IMG/VR virus record: IMGVR_UViG_3300013286_000003
Span: 1 to 37,808 of that record
Direction: 5' to 3' (one strand)
DNA: 37,808 nucleotides
DNA from: a virus
The notes under the pieces are model-generated. The model was not told where the DNA came from. It searched no databases and worked only from the letters and a program-made list of their open reading frames with translations. The translations under genes and the position numbers were made by a program. Shown here one piece after another: positions 37,626-37,808 of this stretch; positions within the stretch are counted from its first letter, which is position 1, and every line of letters starts with the position of its first letter.

Positions 37626-37808
37626 ATGTCACCTCAGATTATTGCTATTCTAAAGTCCTATGCTCGCGGCGTTGTTGTCGCTTGCCTTCCACTTATTGCG
37701 CTAAATGAGACCAGTCCAAAAGCGTATGTAACTGCCGTTCTTGCTGGTGTAATTGCACCTGCTTTGCGCGCACTTGATAAGAAAGACCCTGCATTTGGCT
37801 TAATTGCC
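37626..37808 (+). CDS. Holin-like small membrane protein, N-terminal part (continues at position 1)
   Basis: The ATG at 37626 follows TTAGGAGAAATA, the late-gene type SD. The frame begins SPQIIAILKSYARGVVV and continues without a break into position 1 after 20 codons are read up to 37685; the last 123 bases duplicate the first 123. See the entry at 1-162 for topology. It is the terminal gene of the late operon. Confidence 0.7.
   Translation, partial: MSPQIIAILKSYARGVVVACLPLIALNETSPKAYVTAVLAGVIAPALRALDKKDPAFGLIA
37686..37808. repeat. Exact 123-bp terminal repeat, right copy
   Basis: Identical to bases 1-123; this is the circular overlap of the assembly. One copy should be removed when computing genome length or gene counts. 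Confidence 0.95.

Noticed and set aside
37066-37632. 188-codon reverse ORF antisense to the endolysin
   Set aside because: It lies wholly over the CHAP endolysin, whose catalytic motifs are intact, has no domain-like sequence and no SD; it is a codon-bias shadow.

Overview
The window is one complete, circularly assembled genome of a tailed double-stranded DNA phage. Its first 123 bases recur exactly as its last 123, so the unit genome is about 37,685 bp and a small membrane gene is split across the ends. The gene set (HK97-type head, tape measure, major tail protein, Dit and hub proteins, frameshifted tail chaperone) indicates a siphovirus with a short tail. The host is very probably an actinobacterium: there is a WhiB-family iron-sulfur regulator with the CX29CX2CX5C and GWWGG signature, and many small genes have an actinophage look. 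AT-leaning codon use, collagen-like fibres and cyanophage-style fibre accessory proteins suggest a freshwater actinobacterium such as the Nanopelagicales (acI); this last point is inference. I see no integrase, immunity repressor, tRNA, CRISPR array or insertion sequence.

Layout. (1) 226-9692 is the early/nucleic-acid region: HTH-like protein, metallophosphoesterase, Erf/Rad52-like annealing protein, Cas4/RecB-like nuclease, WhiB, replication initiator and putative helicase-loader pair, RusA resolvase, many tiny zinc-ribbon, winged-helix or membrane proteins, dNMP kinase, a secreted lysozyme-like protein and a cytosine-C5 methyltransferase. A 162-codon gene lies wholly inside the methyltransferase in another frame. 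The region ends in a strong intrinsic terminator. (2) 9815-12422: an HslV-like threonine peptidase, HNH endonuclease, SSB and two excisionase-type HTH proteins. (3) 12430-14197: terminase small and large subunits. (4) 14166-19681: a fibre/adhesin module (collagen-like protein, three paralogous beta proteins, a glycine-rich adhesin). (5) 19678-21881: a reverse-strand cassette of beta-propeller glycosidase-like, TPR and FkbM methyltransferase genes. (6) 21906-30306: portal, MuF-ParB-like fusion, protease-scaffold fusion, major capsid and connectors. (7) 30317-36818: tail genes. (8) 36834 to the end, wrapping to 162: lysis genes (TM/coiled-coil protein, CHAP endolysin, holin-like protein).

How it works together. 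The phage carries no polymerase, primase or helicase of its own, so it seems to recruit the host replisome through its initiator and loader while supplying recombination, resolvase, SSB and nucleotide-kinase functions. Terminase feeds DNA to an HK97 head. Receptor binding is split between an S74-chaperoned fibre at the tail end and an unusual adhesin block placed between terminase and portal. Most genes overlap by 1-4 bases, so translation is heavily coupled.

Most notable signals: the gene nested in dcm; a terminator-shaped hairpin at 182-247 whose loop holds a -10 box, Shine-Dalgarno and start codon; the HslV-like peptidase without an unfoldase; a secreted lysozyme-like gene that seems to need a CTG start; a canonical CCCTTTA -1 frameshift site; and a MuF protein with a ParB-like tail.
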